Source: JAJUFS01 sp036381175 (GTDB lineage Bacteria; Pseudomonadota; Gammaproteobacteria; Natronospirales; JAJUFS01). Taken from it: 64,000 nucleotides of DNA. The stretch covers positions 1-64,000 of the forward strand of contig DASVDI010000006.1 in NCBI GenBank assembly GCA_036381175.1, given 5' to 3'. The number at the start of each line of letters is the position of its first letter. The first letter of the stretch is position 1. A model generated the notes under the pieces. The model was not told where the DNA came from and made no database searches. It saw only the letters and a list, made by a program, of their open reading frames with translations. A program made the position numbers and the translations under genes. This document shows positions 8,789 to 17,401 of the stretch, piece by piece.

Positions 8789-9552
8789 TGGCGGCGCGCG
8801 CCATGTGGAAAGGCGTCATTCGTTTCGGCGACGTGAACGTTCCCGTAAAGATGTTTTCGGCCATTGAAGATCGCAACGTGCATTTTCGATTGCTGCACAG
8901 GAAGGACAAGCTGCCCGTGAAACAGGCAATGGTGAACCCGGAAACGGGCAGCATCGTTCCCTACGCCGAAACGAAACGCGCGTTCGTCACCGACGAAGGC
9001 GACCTCGTCATGCTGGATCGCGAGGAACTCGACGCGCTCGAGCCGGAAAAATCCCGCGACATCGACATCCTGCATTTCCTGCCGCAGCACGAGATCGATC
9101 ACCGCTGGTATGACCGCCCGTACTACCTCGGCCCTGATGGCGCGAGTGAGGAATACTTCGCGCTCGCCGCGGGGCTTGAGAGCGCGCAAATGGAAGGCCT
9201 CGCGCACTGGGTGATGCGCAACAAGGAATACATCGGCGCGCTGCGCGTGCATGACGGCTACCCGATGCTGATGTCGTTGCGGCACGCCGAGGAAGTGATT
9301 CCGGTGGAATCGCTCGAAGCACCGAGCGGAAAACCGCTGGATGAGAAAGAGCTCTCGATGGCGCGGCAACTGATCGCAATGCTGGAAGCGAAGTTCGAAC
9401 CGGAAGAATATCGCGATGAGTATCGCGAGCGCGTATTGAAAATGCTGGAAGCGAAAAAGGCGGGGCGCACGGTCAAGGTGTTGCCATTCCGCAAGCGCGC
9501 GCCATCGGAAGACCTCACCGCCGCGCTGGAAGCAAGCCTGAGGAGCGCATGA
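8785..9552 (+). CDS. ku: Ku homologue (NHEJ DNA end-binding protein), first copy
   Basis: A 255-aa bacterial Ku with the start ARAMWKGVIRFGDVNVPVKMFSA and the core segments HFRLLHRKD, VMLDREELDALEPEKS, IDILHFLP, YYLGPDG, HWVMRNKEYIGALR and the terminal ARQLIAMLEAKFEPEEYRDEYRERV. These define the beta-barrel ring that threads onto broken DNA ends and recruits LigD. It ends soon after the core domain with no basic C-terminal tail, so it is shorter than typical Ku (about 270-300 aa). It is coupled by ATGA overlaps to ligD upstream and to a second ku downstream. The start may be ATG 8785 or the adjacent ATG 8788. Confidence 0.95.
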   Translation: MMAARAMWKGVIRFGDVNVPVKMFSAIEDRNVHFRLLHRKDKLPVKQAMVNPETGSIVPYAETKRAFVTDEGDLVMLDREELDALEPEKSRDIDILHFLPQHEIDHRWYDRPYYLGPDGASEEYFALAAGLESAQMEGLAHWVMRNKEYIGALRVHDGYPMLMSLRHAEEVIPVESLEAPSGKPLDEKELSMARQLIAMLEAKFEPEEYRDEYRERVLKMLEAKKAGRTVKVLPFRKRAPSEDLTAALEASLRSA

Positions 9553-10574
9553 TGGCAGAAGACGATGAAGACGATGTCATACGTCCGCGGCCGTTCTGGT
9601 CCGGCGTGATTGCGTTCGGGCTGGTGAGCCTGCCGGTGAGCCTGTTTCCCGCGAACCGCGGGCGGCTGCTGTCATTGAAGATGGTCGATGACAGCGGCAC
9701 GCCCTTGAGCCGGCGCTATTTCTGCGAGAAGGAACAGAAGGCGCTTTCCGCGGAAGACATCGTGCGCGGCTACAAGGCCGGCGAACACGAGTACGTCGTG
9801 GTGGAAGACAAGGAACTCGAAAGCCTGGCGCCGGAGAAATCACAGGAAATCGATCTCAAGCGTTTTGTTTCACTGAGCGAAATCGATCCGATCTATTTCG
9901 AACGCGCGTATTTTCTCGTGCCGGATGAAGGTGCGACCAAGGCATACCGTTTACTGGCCAAAAGCATGGAAGACGAACAGCGCGCCGGTATCGCCACCTT
10001 CGTGATGCGCGGCAAGGAATATCTCATCGCGATCATGGCCGAACGCGGCATCCTGCGCGCCGAGACCTTGCGCTTTCACGATGAAGTGCGTTCGCCCGGG
10101 GATATCGGCCTGCCGGAAAGGAAAAAGCCGGCGAAGGAACTGCTTGCGCGCATGCAGAAAGCGATGAAGTCGCTTGCGGCGAAGGAACTCGACCGCGACG
10201 AATTGACGGACCGTTACACGAAACAGATATTCGACACCGTGAAAAAGAAGCTCGAAGCCGGCAAGGACGTCGTGAAAGCGCCGGAAGAGGAAGCCGCGGC
10301 GGCCGCGGAAGATGACAACGTGATTGATCTCATGCAGGTGCTGAAGGAGCGCCTCAAGGGCGGAATGCCGGCGGAAGTCGAGCGCGAAGAAACAGCGTCA
10401 ATGAAAAATGATAAAGCGTCGAAAAAGAAACATCCCGTTGGGGCGAGCGCGAAACCGCAGTCGCTCGATACAGCCACAAAAGATGAGCTCTACGAACTCG
10501 CGAAGGAAATGCATATTCCCGGACGCAGCAGCATGTCGAAGCGGCAGCTGGTGGACGCCATCCAGAAACACTGA
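9549..10574 (+). CDS. ku: Ku homologue, second copy with C-terminal SAP/Rho-N-like extension
   Basis: A 341-aa Ku with the core FWSGVIAFGLVSLPVSLFPANRG, RYFCEKE, VVEDKELESLAPEKSQEIDL, YFERAYFLVPDEG, TFVMRGKEYLIAI, and LTDRYTKQIFDTVKKKLEAGKDV. It is followed by an acidic/basic linker and a final 32-residue segment (TKDELYELAKEMHIPGRS, then SKRQLVDAIQKH) resembling SAP/Rho-N-type DNA-binding helices. It is clearly diverged from the first copy, so it is not a recent duplication. Tandem diverged Ku genes can form heterodimers, as known for rhizobial Ku3/Ku4. Here the tail of copy 2 would supply the DNA- or LigD-interacting part that copy 1 lacks; this is inference. Confidence 0.93.
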   Translation: MMAEDDEDDVIRPRPFWSGVIAFGLVSLPVSLFPANRGRLLSLKMVDDSGTPLSRRYFCEKEQKALSAEDIVRGYKAGEHEYVVVEDKELESLAPEKSQEIDLKRFVSLSEIDPIYFERAYFLVPDEGATKAYRLLAKSMEDEQRAGIATFVMRGKEYLIAIMAERGILRAETLRFHDEVRSPGDIGLPERKKPAKELLARMQKAMKSLAAKELDRDELTDRYTKQIFDTVKKKLEAGKDVVKAPEEEAAAAAEDDNVIDLMQVLKERLKGGMPAEVEREETASMKNDKASKKKHPVGASAKPQSLDTATKDELYELAKEMHIPGRSSMSKRQLVDAIQKH

Positions 10575-10580
10575 CCGTAT

Positions 10581-11420
10581 TCAGCGCGATGGGGATTCGG
10601 CTTCGCGCCGCAGAAGTTCCGCCTTGCGCTCGAGACCCCAACGGTAGCCCGCCAGTTTTCCGTCACTCGCGATGACGCGATGACAGGGAATGATGAGCGC
10701 GAGCTCGTTGCGCGCACAGGCCGTCGCGACGGCGCGAATGGCGTCGGGCTGCCCGAGGCGGCGTGCAACATCCTTGTAGCTGGCAGTTTCACCCAGCGGA
10801 ATCTTGCGCAGCACTTTCCAGACGCTTGCCTGGAATGCCGTGCCCTGGATATCGACGGGAAGATCGAGCGCTTCGCGCGGCAGCAGCACGAACTCACGCA
10901 CATCATCGAACCACTCCCGCAGGCGCGCCTCGTCATTCCGGTAGCGCGCTTTCGGAAACGCCGCATGCAACTCTTCCAGCATCGCGCCCGGCTCGGAACC
11001 GAACGCGAGCCAGCAGATGCCCTTGCCGGTTGCCGCCATCAGCATCCAGCCGAGATCGGAAAGCCCCAGCCACCAGCCGATGTCGATTTCCTTTTTCAAT
11101 TTTCCCGGCGGCATGCCCAGCGTTTTTTTCGCACGCGCATACGCCGTCGTGGTCGATTCGAAACCTGCGGAGTAAAGCGCAGCCAGCGTGTTGTCATTGC
11201 GCGCGGATTCCTGCGCGAGGCGATGTAATTGCAAGGCCTGCGCGTAGGCTTTCGGACTCACGCCCAGGCGTCGCGTGAATTGCCGCTGCAATTCGGATGA
11301 ACTTACACCGAGCTCTTCAGCGAGTGTCGCGAGCGACGGCGGCGTTTCCGCCCGTTCGATGCGTCGGCACGCATCGAGCAACGTGCGCGGCCAGTCGATT
11401 TTCAAATTACGGGAGTTCAT
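10581..11420 (-). CDS. Ada-like AraC domain/methylated-DNA--[protein]-cysteine S-methyltransferase
   Basis: A 279-aa fusion. An AraC-type helix-turn-helix domain (about residues 10-110, LATLAEELGVSSSELQRQFTRRLGVSPKAYAQ) is followed by an O6-alkylguanine-DNA alkyltransferase domain with GTAFQASVWKVLRKIPLGETASYKDVA and the active site IIPCHRVIASDGKLAGYRWG. The acceptor Cys is in PCHRV. Compared with E. coli Ada it lacks the N-terminal zinc/methylphosphotriester-sensing domain, so the way it senses damage as a regulator is unclear. It converges with the ligD-ku-ku operon and overlaps the end of a GST gene by 14 nt, which suggests cotranscription with it. Confidence 0.92.
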   Translation of the reverse strand: MNSRNLKIDWPRTLLDACRRIERAETPPSLATLAEELGVSSSELQRQFTRRLGVSPKAYAQALQLHRLAQESARNDNTLAALYSAGFESTTTAYARAKKTLGMPPGKLKKEIDIGWWLGLSDLGWMLMAATGKGICWLAFGSEPGAMLEELHAAFPKARYRNDEARLREWFDDVREFVLLPREALDLPVDIQGTAFQASVWKVLRKIPLGETASYKDVARRLGQPDAIRAVATACARNELALIIPCHRVIASDGKLAGYRWGLERKAELLRREAESPSR

Positions 11421-12048
11421 TGACGGATGCCGGATCGATTGAATAAGGAAACATGGTCTTCAAAAATCCCGGCTGCGCTTGAACGCGCGTGATCCAGTTC
11501 ACCACGTTCGGATAATCCTGCATGTCGAGTCCCGCTTCATCGGCAAATCCCACGTACGCGTAAACCGACATGTCAGCGATCGTGTAACCGCACTCCACCA
11601 GGAACTCGCGCGAGCGCAACCATTCATCCAGGATCGCCAGGCTCTTGATGCTCGCGGCACGCTTGGTTTCAATCGCCTCCGCGCTGCGGCGCGCGAGCTT
11701 GCCGGTCATTGTCCAGTGCCGCAGCGAGGCGATGCCGTTTTGCACGTGATCTTCTTCGAAGAACATCCAGCGCGCTACTTGCGCGCACAGCCACGGATCA
11801 TCCGGCAGATACGGCGTGCCTTCGGCAAGAAACAGCAATATCGCGTTTGATTCCGGTAGCGTGCGCCCGTCTTCAAGCTCAAGCACGGGTACCGCGCCGA
11901 CGGGATTTTTCTCAAGAAACGCCAGGGTTTTACCTTCGCCCTCGAAGATGCTGACAGGAACGGTTTCGTAATCCCGCCCCAGGTGGTTCAGAAGCAGGCG
12001 CACCTTGTAGGCGTTCTGTGACGGGGCGTAGTCATACAACTTCAGCAT
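11407..12048 (-). CDS. Glutathione S-transferase family protein
   Basis: A 213-aa GST with a thioredoxin-like N-terminal domain (KLYDYAPSQNAYKVRLLLNHLGRDYETVPVS; NPVGAVPVLELEDG with the cis-Pro; LPESNAILLFLAE with the glutathione gamma-glutamyl contact) and an all-helical C-terminal domain ending in the N-capping motif YTIADMSVYAYV. The N-terminal Ser near residue 10 is the likely catalytic residue. AAGGAG lies 6 nt before the ATG. The gene is upstream of, and overlaps, the Ada-like alkyltransferase, giving a small operon that could handle electrophile or alkylation stress. The substrate is unknown. Confidence 0.9.
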   Translation of the reverse strand: MLKLYDYAPSQNAYKVRLLLNHLGRDYETVPVSIFEGEGKTLAFLEKNPVGAVPVLELEDGRTLPESNAILLFLAEGTPYLPDDPWLCAQVARWMFFEEDHVQNGIASLRHWTMTGKLARRSAEAIETKRAASIKSLAILDEWLRSREFLVECGYTIADMSVYAYVGFADEAGLDMQDYPNVVNWITRVQAQPGFLKTMFPYSIDPASVNELP

Positions 12049-12197
12049 GGCGAACTCCTTGAAAATTCACTGTCAGAATAGTCAGGAAATGTGTTGCGGT
12101 CTTCCCGGTTCTTGCGCAATCGTCTCGACCAGGCGGGTTATCATTCCGTGCGCGCAAGCATCAAACAGTTATGCAACTTCGATAAAAGGAGGCGCAC

Positions 12198-12650
12198 ATG
12201 GCATTCAAGGTTCCACCTGTCATCGTCGTTCTCGTCACAGGCCTGCTGATGTGGCTGCTTGCGCGGTTCGTTCCCGCGTTGTCATTCTTCTTTCCCGGCG
12301 TTCATATCGTCGCGGCGCTGATCACGCTCGCTGGCATCGTGGTTTGCGCATTGGGCGTTACAGCATTCCGCCGCGCGGAGACAACCACGAATCCGCTCAA
12401 TCCCGAATCGGCATCCCGGCTCGTTGTTGCCGGCATCTATCATTATTCGCGCAACCCGATGTATCTCGGTTTCGCGTTGCTGCTGCTTGCGTGGGGAGTG
12501 TTCCTTGGAAACCTGCCGGCGCTGCTGGCCGTACCGGCATTCATTCTTTACATGAACCGTTTCCAGATCGCACCCGAGGAGCGCGCGCTTGACGCGTTGT
12601 TCGGCGAGGAATATCGCGCGTACCGGCGATCCGTCGCGCGCTGGATGTGA
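12198..12650 (+). CDS. Isoprenylcysteine carboxyl methyltransferase (ICMT/PEMT) family membrane protein
   Basis: A 150-aa protein with four hydrophobic segments and the C-terminal signature of the ICMT/phospholipid methyltransferase superfamily: LVVAGIYHYSRNPMYLGF followed by EERALDALFGEEYRAYRRSVARW. These are the S-adenosylmethionine-binding helices that lie at the membrane surface. Bacterial members are common and their acceptor substrates are mostly unknown, because bacteria lack prenylated CaaX proteins. A good ribosome binding site (AAAAGGAGG) precedes ATG 12198. It may be cotranscribed with the hydrolase at 12724, which starts 73 nt downstream. Confidence 0.88.
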   Translation: MAFKVPPVIVVLVTGLLMWLLARFVPALSFFFPGVHIVAALITLAGIVVCALGVTAFRRAETTTNPLNPESASRLVVAGIYHYSRNPMYLGFALLLLAWGVFLGNLPALLAVPAFILYMNRFQIAPEERALDALFGEEYRAYRRSVARWM

Positions 12651-12723
12651 GTGCAGCACTTTGACGCTGGGCAGACGACCGCATACCCTCCAGCACCAGA
12701 ATAATCCGGAACAGGAGCATCCC

Positions 12724-14640
12724 GTGCATATCACCGGCAGACGATCCACGCGCGCCCTTTGGCACAGAACGCTGATGCAGCTTCTTTGCCTCGTGTTACT
12801 GCTTGGCATTGCCCGGCCGGGCATCGCCGAGGACGACGAGAACGCCGTAAAGTTCAGGGCGATTTCCGAAGCGGAAACCATGATCATGGTGCCGATGCGG
12901 GACGGCGTGAAGCTGGCGACGGACGTATACCTGCCGAAGGAAGGCGAAGGCCCTTTCCCCGTCATCTTTGTAAAGACGCCTTACAACTTCAACAAGATCG
13001 CCGGCGCGCAACTTGAATGGGCCATCGAGGCGCTCGAACGGGGCTACGCCTTCGTCGTGCAGAACGAGCGCGGCCGGTATTATTCCGGGGGCGAATGGGA
13101 AATCCTGGGCCAGCCGCGCACCGACGGGTACGACTCCCTCACGTGGATCGCCGAGCAGGCGTGGTCCGACGGCAACGTCGGAACGATCGGTTGTTCCTCA
13201 AGCGCGGAGTGGCAGCTCGCACTCGCCGCAAAGGACCACCCGGCGCACAAGGCGATGGTGCCGATGGCGGCCGGCGCCGGCATCGGGCGGGTCGGCGAAT
13301 TCCACGAGCAAGGCAACTGGTACAAGGGCGGCGTCCATCAGACCTTGTTCAGCGTCTGGCTTTACGGCGTGCAGCAGAACATCCGGCCCCAATTCCCCGG
13401 CGACCTGGACCAGGCCGAGCTCCAGCGATTGCGCAAGCTCTACGATCTCGCGCCGGACATGCCCGAGGTCGACTGGAAAAAGCATCTTCGGACCTTGCCG
13501 GCGATCGACTGGCTGAAAAGCGCGGGCGCCAACGCCGGGCCTGGCGCGAAACTGCTGGCGAGGACGCCCGGCGATCCGGCCTGGTACGAAGGCGGCCTGT
13601 ATCACGACGATGAAGACTTCGGCGTGCCCGCGTTCTGGTTCAACTCCTGGTTCGACGTGAGCCAGGGACCGAATCTCGCGATGTTCAATCACGTGCGAAA
13701 GAATGCCTCGGACCCCGCGGTTCGCGACGGCCAGTACATGCGCATCGCACCGACCCTGCACTGCGGGTTCTACCGGATTCCCGAGTACAAGGACCTGATC
13801 GTCGGCGAGCTGAACGTCGGCCGGCCGTCGTTCCCGTTGTACGAGGAGGTATTCGGGTTCTTCGACCACTACCTGAAGGAAGCTTCGAACGGCTTCGAGG
13901 AATCGACGCCGCGCGTGCAGTACTACACCATGGGCCGGAACGCGTGGTCATCATCGGAGGCCTGGCCGCCGGCTGCCGCGGAGCCGGTGTCGTGGTATCT
14001 CGCAAGCGACGGAGATGCCAACAGCGTGTTCGGCGACGGCCGTCTCGGCACCGAACTGCCTGACGGCGCTCCTTCCGACAGCTTCACCTACGATCCCATG
14101 AATCCTGTACCGGCACTCGGCGGCGGCGTCTGTTGCAACCAGGGTGCCGCGCTCGGTGGCAGCTACGACCAGCGGGCCATCGAAGCGCGCGCCGACGTGC
14201 TCGTCTACACCAGCGAGCCGCTCGAGAAAGACACCGAGGTTACCGGCAGCGTGCGCGCGACGCTGTATGTCTCCTCCGATGCGAAGGACACGGATTTCAC
14301 GGTCAAGCTGGTGGACGTCTGGCCCGACGGCACGGCATACAACATTGACGACACGATCTTCCGCGCGCGTTTCCGTGAAGGCTACGACCGCGAAGTCTTC
14401 ATGGAGCCGGGCGAAGTGTACGAAATCAACCCGACGCCGATGTCAACGAGCTACGTGTTCAAGAAGGGGCATCGCATTCGCGTCGAGATTTCGTCAAGCA
14501 AGTTCCCGCAGTACATGCGCAACCTGAATACCGGCGGCAACAACTACGACGAAACCAAAGGCATCGTTGCGCACAACACGATTCACCATTCGGACAAGTA
14601 CCCGACGCGGATCGTGCTGCCGATCATGCGTGATCGATAA
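12724..14640 (+). CDS. CocE/NonD-family alpha/beta hydrolase, secreted
   Basis: A 638-aa predicted exported hydrolase. GTG 12724 is chosen because AGGAG lies 5 nt upstream and it gives a signal peptide (LMQLLCLVLLLGIARPGIAE). The X-Pro dipeptidyl-peptidase/CocE domain shows VPMRDGVKLATDVYLP, PYNF and the nucleophile elbow GTIGCSSSAEWQ (GxSxS instead of the usual GxSYxG). The jelly-roll C-terminal domain contains DTDFTVKLVDVWPDG and KKGHRIRVEISSSKFPQY, typical of the S15/CocE C-terminal half. The family hydrolyses esters or amides such as cocaine, glutaryl-7-ACA and alpha-amino esters; the substrate here is unknown. Codon choice looks richer in GAC and GCC than in the neighbours. Confidence 0.9.
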   Translation: MHITGRRSTRALWHRTLMQLLCLVLLLGIARPGIAEDDENAVKFRAISEAETMIMVPMRDGVKLATDVYLPKEGEGPFPVIFVKTPYNFNKIAGAQLEWAIEALERGYAFVVQNERGRYYSGGEWEILGQPRTDGYDSLTWIAEQAWSDGNVGTIGCSSSAEWQLALAAKDHPAHKAMVPMAAGAGIGRVGEFHEQGNWYKGGVHQTLFSVWLYGVQQNIRPQFPGDLDQAELQRLRKLYDLAPDMPEVDWKKHLRTLPAIDWLKSAGANAGPGAKLLARTPGDPAWYEGGLYHDDEDFGVPAFWFNSWFDVSQGPNLAMFNHVRKNASDPAVRDGQYMRIAPTLHCGFYRIPEYKDLIVGELNVGRPSFPLYEEVFGFFDHYLKEASNGFEESTPRVQYYTMGRNAWSSSEAWPPAAAEPVSWYLASDGDANSVFGDGRLGTELPDGAPSDSFTYDPMNPVPALGGGVCCNQGAALGGSYDQRAIEARADVLVYTSEPLEKDTEVTGSVRATLYVSSDAKDTDFTVKLVDVWPDGTAYNIDDTIFRARFREGYDREVFMEPGEVYEINPTPMSTSYVFKKGHRIRVEISSSKFPQYMRNLNTGGNNYDETKGIVAHNTIHHSDKYPTRIVLPIMRDR

Positions 14641-14715
14641 ACAACAAGACATTACCCGCGACCCCTGGTCTTGCGCCTGCCTGCACGGTTCTTGCCGCTG
14701 CGGGCTTTGGCGCGA

Positions 14716-16140
14716 TCAGTCGTGCTGTTGTTTCTGCAGCAGAATTGCTGCCAGGCCGATTGCGAAATCCTGCAAGTCCGCGTTATCGGCGTTGGTGAAG
14801 CCGACAAGCAACCCCTGCTTCGCAATGGTCTCCGGAAGATAGTGCCTGCTCAAGGCCGGCGCTTCGAACCCCCGTTCTGCAAGCGCTTTCGAGACTTCCA
14901 CGTCCGAGCAATCTTCATCGAGCATCAAGGTGACGTGCATGCCCGCCGGTTGCGGCTGGATGGTAATGGGCAGCTCATGCGCATCAAGCAACTCGATCAA
15001 GCGGTCGCGCTTGTCGCGGTACACCTCGCGCATGCGCCGCAGATGCGCCTGGAAGTAACCGTCCTGCAGGAAATCCGCGATCGCTGTTTGCATCAACACA
15101 GGAGCAGCACCATCGCTGGATTCCTTGATCGCGCGAAACTTGTCGATCAGTGCATCCGGCACAACGATGTAGCCGACACGCAAATCCGGTGACAGCACTT
15201 TCGAGAACGTTCCGATATAGATCACGCGTTGCGTGACATCGAGACCGGCAAGCGCGGTGAGCGGCTTGCCGTCGTAACGGTACTCGGCATCGTAATCGTC
15301 CTCGATGATCCAGTTGCCTTGTTCCTGCGCGCGGTTCAGCACGTCCATGCGGCGCTCCAGGCTCAAGGTCGGGCCCATGGGAAACTGGTGCGATGGCGTC
15401 AGGTAAATCGCGTGCGATCCGGCCACGCGCGACAACTGTTCCGATTCGAGGCACGCACCGGCGTCATCAACGGGAACGGGATGCAGGCGAAAGCCACATT
15501 CGAGAAATGCATTGCGCGCACCGAGATAACCCGGGTCTTCGATCAGGACATCGTTCGTGAATTCGCGTAACACCTTTCCGGCGAGATACAGGCCCTGCTG
15601 CCCGCCTGTCGTGATCAACACCTGCTCTTCACGGCAACGCAGGCCGCGATACGCGCCAAGGTACGCACAGATAAGTTTTCGCAATCGCGCGTCGCCTCCG
15701 ATGCGCGGACGCTCGTTTGCGGGATGACTGCGCTTCACCGAATTGCGAAGGACGCGTGTCCACGCCTGCACGGGAAAGTGCGCGGCATCCGGAACCGCGA
15801 ACGGCATTCGCATCGGCGTCGATTCTGTCGCTGTCCTTGCACCAGCATTTCGCACGACATCGCCAGCCAGGGTGGGAATGTCGCGCACCACCGTGCCGCG
15901 TCCCGTAATCGATTCGGCGAACTGCTCATCGACCAGCAATTCGTAAGCGGCAATGACGGTGTTGCGGGAAACGCCGATTTCCGTTGCGAGTTCTCGCGAC
16001 GACGGCAAGCGCAGGCCCGCCGGCATTGAGCCTGTGAGGATCAGGTCGCGAATGTGCGCATACAGTTGCCGGTAGCGCGGAGCGTCCCCGGCGTCATCGA
16101 AAACAATCGCGCTGAAGGGAATGCCGCTTGCTTCTTTCAT
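14716..16140 (-). CDS. MocR-type PLP-dependent transcriptional regulator (GntR-aminotransferase fusion)
   Basis: A 474-aa protein with an N-terminal GntR winged helix (YRQLYAHIRDLILTGSMPAGLRLPSSRELATEIGVSRNTVIAAYELL) joined to a fold-type I aminotransferase domain. The latter has ITTGGQQGLYLAGKVL, the YLTPSHQFPMGPTLS segment, the DDYDAEYRYDG motif and the PLP-lysine region IGTFSKVLSPDLRVGYIV. MocR proteins such as PdxR and GabR use bound pyridoxal phosphate and an amine ligand as effectors. The gene is divergent from the cupin/GST pair, with 107 bp between start codons. Control of that pair is therefore the simplest guess, but there is no vitamin B6 or GABA gene nearby to support a specific regulon. 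Confidence 0.93.
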   Translation of the reverse strand: MKEASGIPFSAIVFDDAGDAPRYRQLYAHIRDLILTGSMPAGLRLPSSRELATEIGVSRNTVIAAYELLVDEQFAESITGRGTVVRDIPTLAGDVVRNAGARTATESTPMRMPFAVPDAAHFPVQAWTRVLRNSVKRSHPANERPRIGGDARLRKLICAYLGAYRGLRCREEQVLITTGGQQGLYLAGKVLREFTNDVLIEDPGYLGARNAFLECGFRLHPVPVDDAGACLESEQLSRVAGSHAIYLTPSHQFPMGPTLSLERRMDVLNRAQEQGNWIIEDDYDAEYRYDGKPLTALAGLDVTQRVIYIGTFSKVLSPDLRVGYIVVPDALIDKFRAIKESSDGAAPVLMQTAIADFLQDGYFQAHLRRMREVYRDKRDRLIELLDAHELPITIQPQPAGMHVTLMLDEDCSDVEVSKALAERGFEAPALSRHYLPETIAKQGLLVGFTNADNADLQDFAIGLAAILLQKQQHD

Positions 16141-16247
16141 GACGTCCCGTGGACCCGTTTGCCTGCCCGGAATGGACCTTTTGCCGCCGCCGATATGCCG
16201 CTAGTGTTCATGCATCGGCTCCCCGAAATCACGCAGAGGACAATGCC

Positions 16248-16715
16248 ATGACGACACTCGCAAGTGAACCTGCCTCCCGGCTTCCCGCTCACATCGTTGC
16301 CGACAATGCCGCGCCCTGGATTCCGCTCGGCGACGGGAAATCGTTCAAGCTGCTTCGCGTTCTCGGCGGCAATCGCGGCTTCGTGGAACTGTTGCGCCTG
16401 GAGCCCGGCGTGGCGATTCCCTGGCATCGTCACACCGGCGATGTGCACGCATACAATTTGCAAGGCACGCGCGAGTTGCACACCGGCGAAATAATCGGAC
16501 CGGGAGATTACGTTTACGAGCCAGTGGGCAACACGGACACCTGGAAAGCGATCGGTGACGTGCCGCTGATCGTGCTCGTGATTGTCACGGGCGCCGTCGA
16601 ATACATTGGCGCAGGCGGCAAGGTGACGGCGCGTTACACGGGCGACACACTGCTCGCGCTGTACCACGCGCATTGCGAGAAAAACGGCATAGAACCGATG
16701 GATCTCGCGAACTGA
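16248..16715 (+). CDS. Cupin-domain protein (ChrR/dihydroxyacetophenone dioxygenase-like)
   Basis: A 155-aa single-domain cupin. The metal-binding motif 1 is PGVAIPWHRHTGDVHAYNLQGTREL, with two His of the HxH pattern and a further His, and motif 2 lies around GDYVYEPVGNTDTWKA. The arrangement resembles 2,4'-dihydroxyacetophenone dioxygenase and ChrR-type cupins. AGAGGA 7 nt upstream supports ATG 16248 over an upstream in-frame start. The downstream GST begins 23 nt after the stop, so the two are probably cotranscribed and possibly governed by the divergent MocR regulator. The enzymatic role is not determined. Confidence 0.82.
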   Translation: MTTLASEPASRLPAHIVADNAAPWIPLGDGKSFKLLRVLGGNRGFVELLRLEPGVAIPWHRHTGDVHAYNLQGTRELHTGEIIGPGDYVYEPVGNTDTWKAIGDVPLIVLVIVTGAVEYIGAGGKVTARYTGDTLLALYHAHCEKNGIEPMDLAN

Positions 16716-16738
16716 AATTTGCTTGCAGGAAAGACCTC

Positions 16739-17395
16739 ATGATCGATCTGTATTTTTCACCGACGCCGAACGGACTCAAGTTGAAGCTGTTCCTCGAAGA
16801 AGCACAACTGCCGTACCGGATCATTCCCGTGAAACTCGGCGAGGGCGAACAGTTCAAGCCGGAGTTTCTCGCCATCTCACCGAACAACAAGATTCCGGCG
16901 ATTGTCGATCATGAAACGCAGGATGGCGCGCCGTTGGCGCTGTTCGAGTCCGGCGCGATCCTCCTTTATCTCGCAGAAAAAATCGGCCGGTTCATTCCCC
17001 GCGACAAACGCACGGATGTCCTGCAATGGCTGTTCTGGCAGATGTCGGGACTCGGACCGATGGCCGGACAGATCGGCTATTTCAACGTCTACGCACCGGA
17101 GAACATTCCGTTCGCGATTGCGCGCTACACGAAAGAGACGCGGCGTCTTTACGGCGTGCTTGATCGGCGGCTCGCGGAACGCGAATTCATCGCGGATGAG
17201 TATTCGATTGCCGATATCGCCTGTTATCCCTGGATCGTTCCGCACACCGCGCACGGCCAGGACCTGGGCGATTTCGTGAACCTGAAGCGATGGTTCGAGA
17301 CGATCAGCACGCGGCCTGCAGTGATTCGAACATACGACGGTGTCACGGATGTGTACGCGCAGGCGGGCAAACCGGTGGCCGAAAGCACGCAGTGA
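16739..17395 (+). CDS. Glutathione S-transferase family protein, YfcG/YghU-like
   Basis: A 218-aa GST. The N-terminal DLYFSPTPNGLKLKLFLEEAQLPYRIIPVKLGEGEQFKPEFLAISPNNKIPAIVD closely fits the Nu-class disulfide-bond oxidoreductases YfcG and YghU: Thr/Asn after the first strand replace the catalytic Tyr or Ser, and SPNNKIPAIVD carries the cis-Pro. LFESGAILLYLAE and YSIADIACYPWI complete the fold. AGGAAAG upstream supports ATG 16739. It follows the cupin gene closely in the same direction and converges with the pirin gene. The likely role is glutathione-dependent redox chemistry in the cytoplasm. Confidence 0.9.
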   Translation: MIDLYFSPTPNGLKLKLFLEEAQLPYRIIPVKLGEGEQFKPEFLAISPNNKIPAIVDHETQDGAPLALFESGAILLYLAEKIGRFIPRDKRTDVLQWLFWQMSGLGPMAGQIGYFNVYAPENIPFAIARYTKETRRLYGVLDRRLAEREFIADEYSIADIACYPWIVPHTAHGQDLGDFVNLKRWFETISTRPAVIRTYDGVTDVYAQAGKPVAESTQ

Positions 17396-17401
17396 GCGTG
17401 A

